Assembly (NCBI RefSeq): GCF_900215355.1
Contig: NZ_OBEA01000001.1
Location: 62,001 to 126,000, forward strand
Length of the DNA: 64,000 nt
Origin: Pseudooceanicola antarcticus
Lineage (GTDB): Bacteria > Pseudomonadota > Alphaproteobacteria > Rhodobacterales > Rhodobacteraceae
Reading direction: 5' to 3'
This document shows positions 16,950-25,963 of this stretch, piece after piece. Within the stretch, counting starts at the first letter, position 1. The number at the start of each line of letters is the position of its first letter. The notes beneath the pieces were generated by a model. The model saw only the letters and a list, made by a program, of their open reading frames with translations, did not search any database and was not told the origin of the DNA. The translations under genes and the position numbers were made by a program.

Positions 16950-17509
16950 TGCGGATCATTGCCGGAGACTTCCGTGGCCGCCGCCTTGCCGCCCTCGGCA
17001 AGGGTGACGCCGGGGCCCACCTGAGGCCCACCACCGACCGGGTGCGCGAGAGCCTTTTCTCGATCCTCGCTGGCGGCCGCTTCGGCGATCCGCTGCAGGG
17101 CGCGGTGGTGCTGGACCTCTTCGCCGGCACCGGCGCGCTCGGCCTCGAGGCGCTGTCGCGCGGCGCCGCTACGGCGACCTTCGTCGACGATGGCCGCACC
17201 GCCGGGCGCCTGCTGTCCGAGAACATCCGCGAGCTGGGCGTGAAGGCGCGCACCAGGGTGCTGCGCACCAATGCCACCCGCCTGCCTCCGGCGACCGAGC
17301 CCCCGGCCACGCTGGTCTTCCTCGACCCGCCCTATGGCAAGGGGCTGGGCGAACCCGCCCTCGCCGCCGCGCTGGCGCAGGGCTGGGTCGCCGTTGACGC
17401 CCTGATCGTCTGGGAAGAAAGCGCCGAGATCACCCCGCCCGTAGGCTGGGATCTGCTCGACCGTCGCCGCTTCGGCGACAGCTGGATGAATTTCCTGGAG
17501 AAGGCGTAA
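16949..17509 (+). CDS. rsmD: 16S rRNA (guanine(966)-N(2))-methyltransferase RsmD
   Basis: SAM-dependent methyltransferase acting on the small ribosomal subunit, 186 aa. Diagnostic features are the start MRIIAGDFRGRRLAAL, LRPTTDRVRESLFSIL, the SAM site VLDLFAGTGALGLEALSRGA and the catalytic motif LVFLDPPYGKG (DPPY). The ATG overlaps the previous stop codon. The upstream flavoprotein is functionally unrelated as far as can be seen. Confidence 0.95.
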   Translation: MRIIAGDFRGRRLAALGKGDAGAHLRPTTDRVRESLFSILAGGRFGDPLQGAVVLDLFAGTGALGLEALSRGAATATFVDDGRTAGRLLSENIRELGVKARTRVLRTNATRLPPATEPPATLVFLDPPYGKGLGEPALAAALAQGWVAVDALIVWEESAEITPPVGWDLLDRRRFGDSWMNFLEKA

Positions 17510-17542
17510 GCGGGAAGGTGGGTGAAACCCAGGGTCCGGCCT

Positions 17543-18028
17543 TCAGGTCTCGCCTGCCATGTCCTGCCGCAGCCAGACCATGCGGTCGAGGAACCACAGT
17601 TTCGCGCCCATGGCCAGGACCAGCCCGGCGGCGGTCCAGCCGGGGGACAGCACCCAGAGGCCGAAGCCCAGCACCACGGCACCGAGACCCGAGAACGCCG
17701 ATAGGATCATCGCCACGCGCGCGTGATGGGCGGGGATGGGCGCCTTCCGACGCGCCAGCCAGAGGCGTTCGCCCAGCACGCCGCGCGACATCCAGTTGTC
17801 GGTGCGGCGCGGCACCGGGAAGAGGCGCGGGTTCAGCCAGGTCCAGAGCAGCACCAGCACCACCGGTGCCCAGGCCCAGGCGCCGATCCAGACCCGCGAC
17901 CAGATCGCCAGTGACAGCAGCGGAAGCGTGGCAAGGCGGCTCCAGCCCGACCAGGGGTTCGCATGGCGCGCCCAGGCGGCCTCATCCATCAGCATCAGCC
18001 GTTCGGAGAGGCGACCGGGGTCCGCCAT
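17543..18028 (-). CDS. Small membrane protein (DUF6653-like)
   Basis: A 161-residue hydrophobic protein with an N-terminal amphipathic part (RLMLMDEAAWARHANPWSGW) and three or four membrane segments: LATLPLLSLAIWSRVWIGAW, APVVLVLLWTWLNP, MILSAFSGLGAVVLGFGLWV and WTAAGLVLAMGAKLWF. I associate it with the DUF6653 family from memory. Function is unknown. It starts one base after the stop of the methionine aminopeptidase gene, so it is probably in that operon. Confidence 0.75.
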   Translation of the reverse strand: MADPGRLSERLMLMDEAAWARHANPWSGWSRLATLPLLSLAIWSRVWIGAWAWAPVVLVLLWTWLNPRLFPVPRRTDNWMSRGVLGERLWLARRKAPIPAHHARVAMILSAFSGLGAVVLGFGLWVLSPGWTAAGLVLAMGAKLWFLDRMVWLRQDMAGET

Positions 18029-18029
18029 C

Positions 18030-18854
18030 TCACTCGCCGCGATAGGTCGGGTGATAGAGCCCGCCGGGCGAGAGGGTGAAGATCTCGCAGCCGTCCGCCG
18101 TCACGCCGATCGAATGCTCGAACTGGGCCGAGAGCGACTTGTCGCGGGTCACCGCGGTCCAGTCGTCCGACAGCACCTTGGTCTCGGGGCGGCCCAGGTT
18201 CACCATCGGCTCGATGGTGAAGAACATGCCCTCTTCCAGCACGGCGCCGGTGCCCGGACGGCCGTAGTGCAGCACGTTCGGCGGCGCGTGGAACACGCGG
18301 CCCAGGCCATGGCCGCAGAAGTCGCGCACCACCGACATGCGGTGACCCTCGACATAGGCCTGGATGGCGTGGCCGATGTCTCCGAAGGTCTTGCCCGGCT
18401 TCACCGTCTCGATGCCGATCATCAGCGCGTCATGGGTGACCTGGATCAGCCGCTCGGACTTGCGGGACAGCTTGCCCGCGACATACATCCGCGAGCTGTC
18501 GCCGAACCAGCCATCCAGGATCACCGTCACGTCGATGTTCAGGATGTCGCCGTCCTTCAGCTTCTTCTCGCCCGGAATGCCATGGCAGACCACGTGGTTG
18601 ATCGAGATGCAGGAGGCGTGGCGGTAGCCCTTGTAGCCGATGGTCGCCGAGGTGGTGCCGTATTCGGTCACCTTTTCCTCGATGAACTTGTCGATCTCTG
18701 CGGTGGTGCGGCCCGGCTCGATCAGCGGGATCACGTCATCGAGGATCTGCGCTGCCACGGCACCGGCGCGGCGCATGCCGTCAAAGTCGCCGCTCTCGTG
18801 AATGCGGATGCCTTCCCGCGTCATGCGGCCGTTATGTTCCTGTTCCAAAGCCAT
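18030..18854 (-). CDS. map: Type I methionine aminopeptidase
   Basis: Metalloprotease of about 274 aa that removes initiator methionine from nascent proteins. It has the conserved core: HASCISINHVVCHGIPGEKK with catalytic His, metal ligands in ILNIDVTVILDGWFGDSSRM, FCGHGLGRVFHAPPNVLHYG, GMFFTIEPMVNLG and SAQFEHSIGVTADG. The start MALEQEHNGRMT at 18854 has AGGGA six bases upstream; the ORF extends seven codons further but without support. It is followed by the DUF6653-like gene one base later. Confidence 0.95.
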   Translation of the reverse strand: MALEQEHNGRMTREGIRIHESGDFDGMRRAGAVAAQILDDVIPLIEPGRTTAEIDKFIEEKVTEYGTTSATIGYKGYRHASCISINHVVCHGIPGEKKLKDGDILNIDVTVILDGWFGDSSRMYVAGKLSRKSERLIQVTHDALMIGIETVKPGKTFGDIGHAIQAYVEGHRMSVVRDFCGHGLGRVFHAPPNVLHYGRPGTGAVLEEGMFFTIEPMVNLGRPETKVLSDDWTAVTRDKSLSAQFEHSIGVTADGCEIFTLSPGGLYHPTYRGE

Positions 18855-18999
18855 GTTCCCTGAAAACCTGCCCAAAGGGCGCGCGGGCCACTGGCATCCA
18901 GCCCGGAGGGGCGGCGCGGGGCACGATGCGCGTCAGGGGCAGAAATAATAGCTTTTGGCGGGAAAGGCCAGCCAAGGGGCAGCTTGCGACGCCCTGACG

Positions 19000-19713
19000 C
19001 TACGCGGGCACCGGCGGCGCGGGCAGCGCGGCGCCAAGGGTGATCTCTTCGGGCGTGATGTTGCAGCCGAAGGCCAGGCACTCGACCCCGGCGGCGCGCG
19101 CGGCGGCGAAGCCTGCGGCATAGGCCGGGTCGATGTCGGCGGCCAGCGCCGTGGCCTCGGCATCCGAGCGTTGCACGAGGTAGAGCATCACCGCGCGCCG
19201 GCCTTCGGACACCACTTGCGCAAGCTCCCGCAGATGCTTCAGCCCGCGCGCGGTCACGCTGTCGGGAAACTCGGCCAGGCCCGGCTGGCGCGAGAGGGTG
19301 ATGGATTTCACCTCGACATAGCAATCCGGGCGGGCCGGGTCCCTCAGCAGGAAGTCGATGCGGCTCTTCTCGCCATATTTCTGCTCGGGCAGCACCTGGG
19401 CATAGCCCTCAAGCCCCGGCACCTGCCCCGCCATCAGCGCCTCGCGCAGCGCACGGTTCGGCACCGAGGTATCGACGCCGGTGAAATGCCCACCCGGATG
19501 CTCGACCAGGCGCCAGCCGAATTTCAGCTTCTTCTTCGGGTCGTCATTGGGCTCGACCCAGATCCGCATCCCCGGCTCCGCCAGCCCCATCATCGAGCCG
19601 GGATTGGCGCAATGAGCCACGTGTTCGCTGCCATCCTCCAGCCGGATATCGGCAAGGAAGCGCTTGTAGCGGCGCAACAGCGTGGCGGGCACAAGAGGGG
19701 TTTGAAAGCGCAT
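19000..19713 (-). CDS. sfsA: DNA/RNA nuclease SfsA (sugar fermentation stimulation protein)
   Basis: SfsA family protein of 237 aa, thought to bind nucleic acid and carrying a PD-(D/E)XK-like core. Visible blocks are MRFQTPLVPATLLRRYKRFL, HCANPGSMMGL, VPNRALREAL, RIDFLLRDP..CYVEVKS (core acidic residues) and FPDSVTARGLKHLREL. Length fits the family (about 235-240). It is divergent from the downstream CinA-like gene, with a short gap of 48 bases. The region 18855-18999 between it and map holds no gene. Confidence 0.92.
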   Translation of the reverse strand: MRFQTPLVPATLLRRYKRFLADIRLEDGSEHVAHCANPGSMMGLAEPGMRIWVEPNDDPKKKLKFGWRLVEHPGGHFTGVDTSVPNRALREALMAGQVPGLEGYAQVLPEQKYGEKSRIDFLLRDPARPDCYVEVKSITLSRQPGLAEFPDSVTARGLKHLRELAQVVSEGRRAVMLYLVQRSDAEATALAADIDPAYAAGFAAARAAGVECLAFGCNITPEEITLGAALPAPPVPA

Positions 19714-19761
19714 GTGGCGGGCCTATAGCTTTGAGCAACCACCAGAACAGGGAGAGGTGAC

Positions 19762-20484
19762 ATGGGCAACCCGAAAGCCGCGATGATCGTGATCGGCGAC
19801 GAGATCCTGTCGGGCCGCACGCGGGATGCGAACATGCACCACCTGGCCCAGGCGCTGACCAAGATGGGCATCGACCTCTGCGAGGCGCGCTTTGTCTCGG
19901 ACGACGAAGCGGCCATCGTGAGCGCCGTGCAGGAGCTCTCGCAGCGCTGCGACCATGTCTTTACCTCGGGCGGGATCGGGCCCACCCACGACGATATCAC
20001 CGCCGATTGCGTGGCCCGCGCCTTCGACCGCCCCATCGACGTGCGCGATGATGCCCGCGCGCTGCTCGAGGCCCATTGGAACGCCCGCGGCGTCGAGATC
20101 AACGAGGCCCGGCTGCGCATGGCGCGCATTCCCGAAGGCGCGCGGCTGATCGACAACCCGGTCTCCATCGCGCCGGGCTTCACCATCGAGAACGTCCATG
20201 TCATGGCCGGTGTCCCCAGCGTCTTCGAGGCCATGGTCGCCACGGTGCTGCCGCAGCTGACCGGGGGCAAGCCGCTGCTCAGCCAGTCCCTGCGCATCGA
20301 GCGCGGAGAAGGCGAGATCGCCGGCCCGCTGTCCGCCCTGGCCAAGCGCCACCCGCAGCTCTCCATCGGCTCCTATCCGTTCCAGCGCGACGGGGTCTAC
20401 GGGGCCAATATCGTCATCCGTGGCACCGAGGGTGCCGAGGTCGACGCGGCCATGGCCGAACTGGCCGACCTCTTCCCCGCATGA
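19762..20484 (+). CDS. Molybdopterin-binding domain protein (CinA N-terminal/MoaB-like)
   Basis: A 240-residue protein with the MoCF-binding fold shared by MoaB, MogA and the CinA N-terminus. It has AMIVIGDEILSGRTRDANMH, a DDEAAIVSAVQ region, VFTSGGIGPTHDDITADCVA and VMAGVPSVFEAMV. It lacks the CinA C-terminal amidohydrolase domain. Roles proposed for the family include nucleotide pyrophosphate hydrolysis and molybdopterin binding; the actual substrate here is unknown. The stop overlaps the acetyltransferase start as ATGA. Confidence 0.88.
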   Translation: MGNPKAAMIVIGDEILSGRTRDANMHHLAQALTKMGIDLCEARFVSDDEAAIVSAVQELSQRCDHVFTSGGIGPTHDDITADCVARAFDRPIDVRDDARALLEAHWNARGVEINEARLRMARIPEGARLIDNPVSIAPGFTIENVHVMAGVPSVFEAMVATVLPQLTGGKPLLSQSLRIERGEGEIAGPLSALAKRHPQLSIGSYPFQRDGVYGANIVIRGTEGAEVDAAMAELADLFPA

Positions 20485-21212
20485 GCGCCGATCGCACGCC
20501 AGAGCTGATGGCCGTGGTGGATGCCACCTGGCCGCCGGCAGAGACAATCGAGGCCAGCCCCTTCGTGCTGCGCCGGGGCGGGGGTGGCGGCAAGCGGGTC
20601 TCTTCGGCCTCTGCCATGCGCGACGGGATCACGCAGGCAGAGATCGACGCCGCCGAGGCCGCCATGCGGGCGATGGCGCAACAGCCGCTCTTCTCGATCC
20701 GCCCCGGAGACGAGGCCCTGGACGCAGCCCTTCAGGCGCGCGGCTACGAGGTGGTCGACCCGGTCTGGATCTACGTCATCCCCGCCGCCACCCTGGCCGC
20801 CCTGCCCAAGCGTGGCGAAGAGCGCGTCAGCGTCCCCGCCTGGGAACCCCTGGCCATGCAGCGAGAGATCTGGGCGGCGGGCGGCATCGGCCCCTCGCGG
20901 ATCGCGGTGATGCAGCGGGTGAGCGGGGCCAAGACCTCTCTCATCGGGCGGTTCGACAATGCGCCGGGCGGCACGGCCTTCGTGGCGCTCTCGGGCGGGA
21001 TCGCCATGCTGCACGCGCTCGAGGTGCTGCCCGAGGCGCGCGGCCGCGGCATGGGCCGGGCGATGATGATCGACGCGGCGAAATGGGCGGTGGCGCAGGG
21101 CGCGCAGGAATTCTCGGTCGTGGTGACCCGGCAAAACACTGGCGGAAATGCGCTTTACCGCTCGCTCGGCATGGAACAGGTGGGGCAGTACCATTACCGT
21201 CTGCTCTCATGA
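20481..21212 (+). CDS. GNAT family N-acetyltransferase
   Basis: Predicted acetyl-CoA-dependent acyltransferase of 243 aa. The acetyl-CoA loop is visible at LHALEVLPEARGRGMGRAMM, with the (R/Q)xxGxG/A pattern, followed by AAKWAVAQGAQEFSVVVTRQ and NTGGNALYRSLGMEQVG. The N-terminal half is less conserved. ATGA overlap with the upstream CinA-like gene indicates coupling. Substrate unknown. Confidence 0.88.
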   Translation: MSADRTPELMAVVDATWPPAETIEASPFVLRRGGGGGKRVSSASAMRDGITQAEIDAAEAAMRAMAQQPLFSIRPGDEALDAALQARGYEVVDPVWIYVIPAATLAALPKRGEERVSVPAWEPLAMQREIWAAGGIGPSRIAVMQRVSGAKTSLIGRFDNAPGGTAFVALSGGIAMLHALEVLPEARGRGMGRAMMIDAAKWAVAQGAQEFSVVVTRQNTGGNALYRSLGMEQVGQYHYRLLS

Positions 21213-21231
21213 ACGGGAGGAGACCCAGACC

Positions 21232-21795
21232 ATGACAGACCAGGTGACAGCCCTCGACCTGCCGATGCAGGAGCCGCTGCCGGACCGGACGCAGAAGTAT
21301 TTCGACATCTGCCAGGAAAAGCTGGGAATGGTGCCCAATGTGCTGAAGGCCCATGCCTTCGACATCCCCAAGCTGGAAGCCTTCACCGCGCTCTACAACG
21401 ACCTGATGCTGGGCGAGAGCGGGCTTTCCAAGCTCGAACGCGAGATGATCGCCGTGACGGTCAGCGCCATCAACCATTGCTTCTACTGCCTGACCGCCCA
21501 TGGCGCGGCGGTGCGCGAGATGGGTGATCCCGAGCTGGGCGAGATGATGGTGATGAACTGGCGCGTGGCCGATCTGCCCGCCCGCCAGCGCGCCATGCTG
21601 GCCTTCACGGTGCAGGTGACCGAGGCCTCCTCCACCATCGAGGAAGCCGACCGGCAGGTGCTGCGCGACCACGGTTTCAGCGACCGCGACATCTGGGACA
21701 TCGCCAACGTCGCAGGCTTCTTCAACATGACCAACCGGATCGCCAGCGCGGTGGATATGCGTCCGAACCCGGAATACCACGGCATGGCGCGCTGA
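21232..21795 (+). CDS. Peroxidase-related enzyme (AhpD/carboxymuconolactone decarboxylase-like)
   Basis: A 187-residue AhpD-like protein of the uncharacterised peroxidase-related group. It carries the redox-active motif HCFYCLTAHGAAVREM (CxxC followed by His), then FNMTNRIASAVDMRPNPEYH, characteristic of this subfamily. It may act as a small thiol-dependent peroxidase or reductase. GGGAGGAG lies upstream of the ATG, at the usual distance. It follows the acetyltransferase by 19 bases and precedes the OmpA-family gene by one base, so all four genes from 19762 are likely one transcription unit. Confidence 0.9.
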   Translation: MTDQVTALDLPMQEPLPDRTQKYFDICQEKLGMVPNVLKAHAFDIPKLEAFTALYNDLMLGESGLSKLEREMIAVTVSAINHCFYCLTAHGAAVREMGDPELGEMMVMNWRVADLPARQRAMLAFTVQVTEASSTIEEADRQVLRDHGFSDRDIWDIANVAGFFNMTNRIASAVDMRPNPEYHGMAR

Positions 21796-21796
21796 C

Positions 21797-22771
21797 ATGG
21801 GGGCGGGGCGGTCCCTTCTCTGCGCGGCCCTGCTCGGCGCCGGCTGCCTGGCCGGACCGGGCACCGCCCAGCCCTTCGGCCCCCTGCCCTATGCCGCCAC
21901 CGCCGCCTTCGACGAGACCGAGAGCCCCGACAGCTACGACTTCCCCACGGGTCCCGCCGAGGGCCGCCAGCCCCCGCCCATGGCGCGGGCAGAGGGGCGC
22001 ATCACCCGCCGCGCCTGGCAGGTCACCGGCGCCAACACCACGCTGCAACTGCTGAGCCCCCTGCGCGAGGCGCTGCTTGCCGAGGGCTGGGAGATCCTGC
22101 TCGACTGCAAGACCCGCGCCTGCGGCGGCTTCAACTTCCGCTTCGCCGTCGAGGTCCTGCCGGCCCCGGCGATGAACGTCGATCTTTTCGACTTCCGCGC
22201 CCTCTCGGCCCGTCGCGGCGACGAGCGTCTCTTGCTGCTGATCAGCCGCGGCGCGGGCACGGGCTTTGTGCAGATGGTCCATGCCGGCCCCGCCGGGCCC
22301 AGCCCCCTGCCCGCCCCCGGCACCGAACCTGGCCCCATACCCGACCCGGCAATCGCCGCAGACCCCCTGCCCCAAAGCCCCCCCGGTGACCCCGAGGCCC
22401 TGCTGCCGCATCTGCTGACCGAGGGGCGCGCGGTGCTGGAAGACCTGCGCTTCGCCACCGGCGCCACCGAGCTTGCGGCCGAAACCCCGGCCTCGCTCAC
22501 CGCGCTTGCCGCCCTGCTGACCAATGACCCCAGCCTGCGCCTGCTGCTGGTCGGCCATACCGACAGCGAAGGCGACCTCGAGACCAACCGCGCCCTGTCG
22601 CAACGCCGCGCCGAGGCCGTGCGGCAGCGCCTGATCACCCTCGGCGCCGCGCCGGAGCGGATCGAGGCCCATGGCGTCGGCTACCTCGCCCCCCGCGCGC
22701 CCAACACCACCGAAGAGGGCCGCCGCGCCAACCGGCGGGTGGAAGCGGTGCTGTTGCCTGCGGGGGCCTGA
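21797..22771 (+). CDS. OmpA family protein
   Basis: A 324-residue exported protein with a signal peptide (SLLCAALLGAGCLAGPGTAQ). The central region is proline-rich (about residues 165-200), and the C-terminal OmpA-like domain is expected to bind peptidoglycan. The domain is visible as LLLVGHTDSEGDLETNRALS, QRRAEAVRQRL, HGVGYLAPRAPN and EEGRRANRRVEAVLL. The cysteine in GAGC could be a lipobox, but the following LAGPGTAQ suggests ordinary cleavage. It follows the peroxidase-related gene after one base. Confidence 0.88.
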   Translation: MGAGRSLLCAALLGAGCLAGPGTAQPFGPLPYAATAAFDETESPDSYDFPTGPAEGRQPPPMARAEGRITRRAWQVTGANTTLQLLSPLREALLAEGWEILLDCKTRACGGFNFRFAVEVLPAPAMNVDLFDFRALSARRGDERLLLLISRGAGTGFVQMVHAGPAGPSPLPAPGTEPGPIPDPAIAADPLPQSPPGDPEALLPHLLTEGRAVLEDLRFATGATELAAETPASLTALAALLTNDPSLRLLLVGHTDSEGDLETNRALSQRRAEAVRQRLITLGAAPERIEAHGVGYLAPRAPNTTEEGRRANRRVEAVLLPAGA

Positions 22772-22793
22772 AGACCAAGCCTGCACAAAAGAA

Positions 22794-22817
22794 AACCCCG
22801 ACCTCTGGGGCCGGGGT
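22794..22817. terminator. Weak hairpin between convergent OmpA-family and LysR genes
   Basis: ACCCCG and CGGGGT arms with a GC-rich inner stem lie 23 bases past the OmpA-family stop and 47 bases before the LysR stop. There is no strong T-tract. A bidirectional terminator role is inferred from its location only. Confidence 0.35.
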
Positions 22818-22863
22818 ACGAGGTCCGTGACTGAGACACGGGGGAGGAAACTGGAGGCCGGAG

Positions 22864-23769
22864 CTACCAGCTGAGCGGGCCCTTGTCCTGGAAGGCATCG
22901 ACCAGGAAGTCGATGAAGGCGCGGACCTTGGGCTGGGTGAAGCGGCCCGGCGGGTAGACGGCGTAGATGCCCTGCACCTCGACCGGCAGATCGGGGATCG
23001 CGTCCTCGACCAGCCCGTCGCGCAGGGCCTCGTGGTAGAGGAATGACGGCAGGTAGGCGATGCCAAGGCCCGAGATCGCGGCGTTCAGCAGCGATTGCCC
23101 GTCATTCACCGAAAGCCAGCCGGCGGTGCGGATCTGGCGCTTCTCGCCCGAGGGCGCGGTCAGCTTCCAGACATTGCCCGAGGCCTGCGACGAGTAGTGC
23201 AGCAGCTTGTGCTCGTTCAGGTCGTCGATCTTGGAGGGGCGGCCGTATTTCTCGAAATAGGCGGGGCTGGCGATCATGCGGAAGGCGGTCTCGGTCAGCT
23301 TGCGGGCGCGCAGCGAGCTGTCTTCCAGCTCTCCGATGCGGATCGCCATGTCGAAGCCTTCCGAGATCAGCTCGACGTAGCGGTTGTTCAGCACCATGTT
23401 GACGGTGATCTCGGGGAATTCGCGCAGGAACTCTCCCAGCACCGGGGACAGGTGATTGACGCCGAAATCCGTGGCGACCGAGATCCGCAGCAGCCCGGAG
23501 GGCGCGGATTGCATCGAGGTCACCAGCGCATCGGCTTCGCCCGCGTCGTTCAGCACGCGGCGGGCGCGGTCGTAGTAGGCCAGGCCGATCTCGGTCGGCG
23601 AGACGCGGCGGGTGGTGCGATTGAGCAGGCGGGCACCAAGGCGCGCCTCCAGAGAAGACACATGTTTGGAGACGGCGGACTTGGAAATCCCCATCTTCTT
23701 CGCCGCATCGGTGAACCCACCCTGGTCCACCACCGTGGCGAAAGCCTCCATTTCGGTAAGACGATCCAT
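22864..23769 (-). CDS. LysR family transcriptional regulator
   Basis: A 301-residue regulator with an N-terminal helix-turn-helix (MDRLTEMEAFATVVDQGGFT, AAKKMGISKSAVSKHVSSLE, LLNRTTRRVSPTEIG). The substrate-binding domain covers residues about 90-300. The GLLRISVATDFGVNHLSPVL and DMAIRIGELEDSSL stretches place it in the CrgA/PecT-type subgroup. It is transcribed leftward and converges with the OmpA-family gene. The upstream region (23770-23942) separates it from an unrelated leftward gene, so its targets are not obvious. Confidence 0.93.
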   Translation of the reverse strand: MDRLTEMEAFATVVDQGGFTDAAKKMGISKSAVSKHVSSLEARLGARLLNRTTRRVSPTEIGLAYYDRARRVLNDAGEADALVTSMQSAPSGLLRISVATDFGVNHLSPVLGEFLREFPEITVNMVLNNRYVELISEGFDMAIRIGELEDSSLRARKLTETAFRMIASPAYFEKYGRPSKIDDLNEHKLLHYSSQASGNVWKLTAPSGEKRQIRTAGWLSVNDGQSLLNAAISGLGIAYLPSFLYHEALRDGLVEDAIPDLPVEVQGIYAVYPPGRFTQPKVRAFIDFLVDAFQDKGPLSW

Positions 23770-23942
23770 ATTTCGCGTTCCGTCACACTTCCTGCACAGC
23801 GACGTTTATTGGCGTCGATCAAGGCACAAAAGGGGCAGACTGCCGACAATATCGGGGTTTTGTCGCGTATCGTTTATTGCGAGGAAACAAGTTTCCGGTT
23901 GAGCACCCGCCTGATCGCGCAACCCAAGGCAGAAAGATGCAC

Positions 23943-24329
23943 TCAGGCGTCGCCACTTTCCACGCAATGACGGCGGAAGGCGCGCTTCAGCATGTCGAGC
24001 TCGGCGCGCAGCAGCGTGACCTCGGCCTGCAGGGTGTCCGAGAGCATCTCTCCGGCAAGGATGCAGAAGGAATTGAGCACCCGATTCTCGTCGGCGCGGT
24101 CGCGGATCACGAAGACCTGCATCCCGTCCGAGATCGCCTCGGGGGGAATCGGCACCCGCAGGGTCCAGCGGCCCGTGCCCTCGGCGGCATGGACCTCGAC
24201 ATTCTCGATACGGTGGTCATCGACCAGCACCTCGATCTGCGGCGCGGGCGCGGTTTCGGGCACGGTCAGCACGCCCTCCCACTTGCCGTCCAGCAGGCGC
24301 GTCTTGGTCAGGGTGGTCTGGCTGGTCAT
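23943..24329 (-). CDS. Conserved hypothetical protein next to DUF6478-like gene
   Basis: A 128-residue soluble protein that I do not recognise as a named family. It begins MTSQTTLTKTRLLDGKWEGV and has a predicted beta-rich part (IEVLVDDHRIENVEVHAAEG, GRWTLRVPIPPEAISDGMQV). The C-terminal half is helical (FCILAGEMLSDTLQAEVTLL, ELDMLKRAFRRHC). Base composition and codon use match its neighbours. The start is 14 bases after the stop of the DUF6478-like gene, so the two are likely an operon. Confidence 0.75.
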   Translation of the reverse strand: MTSQTTLTKTRLLDGKWEGVLTVPETAPAPQIEVLVDDHRIENVEVHAAEGTGRWTLRVPIPPEAISDGMQVFVIRDRADENRVLNSFCILAGEMLSDTLQAEVTLLRAELDMLKRAFRRHCVESGDA

Positions 24330-24342
24330 CGGCGTGCTCCGG

Positions 24343-25116
24343 TCACAGGGCGGCCCGCGGGCGGCGAGAGAAGGTGAGGTCGCGCAGGGTGACCTCGTTC
24401 ATCTGCGGGCTCTCGAAGATCAGGTCGACCCAGGCCCGCTCGATGCGCTTCTCGTTGATGTTGGAATAGGCCAGGTCGAACTCGACCATGTGCTCGCTCT
24501 CGTGCAGAGGCAGCTCGCGCACCAGCTGCTCGGTGTTGGGGCCGTGCTTGATGTTGAGGCGGGCGAAGATCTCGAGCGGCTTTTCCACCTGCACCATGGG
24601 ATCGAGACGGATCAGGTGGTTCCGGGTCAGCCCCTTCAGCCCGGCCTCGGGCAGGTTCACCACCAGCGACAGGAAGGAGCCGTCGAAGCCGAAGACATCC
24701 ATGCGCAGCGCATAGGGGGCCAGGTCGCTTGCGCGCAGGTTGCGCAGCTGGCGCAGGGTCAGCTCAGAGGTCTTGCAATCATGGAACAGGGTCAGCTCTT
24801 CACCCAGCTGCTCGCCCGAGGCCACGGCGGTCAGCCCCGGCCGCGCCAGCGGGCCGCGCCAGGCCTGGGGACGCCAGGACCAGTCGGTGCCATGGGGCAC
24901 CGGGAAGGCGGTCGAGCCGATGGCGGGCAGGCCAAGGCGGCTGTCGGCGACATGGATCAGCTGGTCGAGCTGGGCACGCAGTTCGCGCGCCTGGGTGCGC
25001 TGGCCGCGCAGCTCGGACAGGGGCGCTTCGGCCACGCGCCGGGCGCGGCTGCGCCAGCGCGACAACTCGCTGCGGTTCACCAGCCTGCCAAGGAATGTCT
25101 TGCGCAATCCTGCCAT
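24343..25116 (-). CDS. DUF6478-like protein
   Basis: A 257-residue conserved protein of Rhodobacteraceae. I match it from memory to DUF6478 by SRLGLPAIGSTAFPVPHGTD, DWSWRPQAWRGPL, ELTLFHDCKTSELTLRQLRN, LEIFARLNIKHGPNTEQLVR and VEFDLAYSNINEKRIERAWV. The N-terminus is strongly basic. Function is unknown. The ATG at 25116 has AGGA upstream; a TTG five codons earlier is less likely. It precedes a second unknown gene in the same direction. Confidence 0.75.
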   Translation of the reverse strand: MAGLRKTFLGRLVNRSELSRWRSRARRVAEAPLSELRGQRTQARELRAQLDQLIHVADSRLGLPAIGSTAFPVPHGTDWSWRPQAWRGPLARPGLTAVASGEQLGEELTLFHDCKTSELTLRQLRNLRASDLAPYALRMDVFGFDGSFLSLVVNLPEAGLKGLTRNHLIRLDPMVQVEKPLEIFARLNIKHGPNTEQLVRELPLHESEHMVEFDLAYSNINEKRIERAWVDLIFESPQMNEVTLRDLTFSRRPRAAL

Positions 25117-25189
25117 GGGTCCTGTCTTCAAGCCTGCCTATGCCGCGAAAGCCTATCTGATGCCCGGCGCGAAACAAGATGCGGGCGGC

Positions 25190-25963
25190 TCATTCCGCCG
25201 CCGGATCTTCACCTTCGGCCATGGAGGGGGCATTCAGGGTCGAGCCCAGCCCCGGCGTCTGATCCTCGAGCGCCGGCGCGGCGGCGGTGAGCTCCTGGTT
25301 GGCGGGCCCGTCGGGGCTGGCGGCGCGGATCGCCCGCGCCATGGCCAGCAGCAGCGACCGGCCGCCAAGCCCGGCGACCGAGCTGTCCTGGGGGCCATAG
25401 GCCGCCAGCGTCACCGCCTGGCCGTTCAGGGTGAAGACCGCGCGCCACTGCCGGGGGTCGGCCCCGCGCACCAGCGCATCGCCGCCCTGGCCCAGGTGCA
25501 GAAGCCGCACCTCGCCGCGGTCGAGATATTCCAGCACCTCGAGCGCCGCCATGTCGCGGGCCAGCGCCTGGGCGTCGGGGAGCTCTCCGTCGAAGGGGGT
25601 CACGGTGGCGGTAAGCAGGGCCAGCGCCACCGGGCTGCCCATCTCGCCGCCCGAGAGGATGTCGCAGCGGGCCAGCAGCGCGAAGGTGCGCTTGCTGTCG
25701 CTCTTCAGGCTGCGGCCTTCGATGCAATAGTCCTCGGGGCCGCGGATCACCACGTTGCCACTTGCCGCCTGGGCGGTGACCAGCACCGGCCCCATGGGGC
25801 GGCGCAGCGACGAGAAGATGCCAAGGCCGCCGCCGTTCTCGACCTTTCGGAAGGCCCCGCCGCCCGGCGCACCGGGCGTATCGAGGCAGCCGGAAAGAGC
25901 GAGACAGGCCGCAAGCGCCGCAAGCGGCCGCGCCGCCGGACGCAACGCACGCAGACGGGTCAC
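25190..25963 (-). CDS. Putative lipoprotein downstream of ilvD
   Basis: An exported protein with the signal segment RPLAALAACLALSGC, whose LSGC looks like a lipobox, followed by a glycine-rich linker. The mature region contains two further cysteines (DYCIEGRS, LLARCDILSGG), a helical part (ALARDMAALEVLEYLDRGEV) and a low-complexity tail rich in A, E and P. I do not recognise the family. The GTG at 25963 is preferred because the longer versions (ATG at 25996 or 26068) would translate two repeated hairpins at 25971-26040. None of the starts has a clear ribosome-binding site. Confidence 0.65.
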   Translation of the reverse strand: MTRLRALRPAARPLAALAACLALSGCLDTPGAPGGGAFRKVENGGGLGIFSSLRRPMGPVLVTAQAASGNVVIRGPEDYCIEGRSLKSDSKRTFALLARCDILSGGEMGSPVALALLTATVTPFDGELPDAQALARDMAALEVLEYLDRGEVRLLHLGQGGDALVRGADPRQWRAVFTLNGQAVTLAAYGPQDSSVAGLGGRSLLLAMARAIRAASPDGPANQELTAAAPALEDQTPGLGSTLNAPSMAEGEDPAAE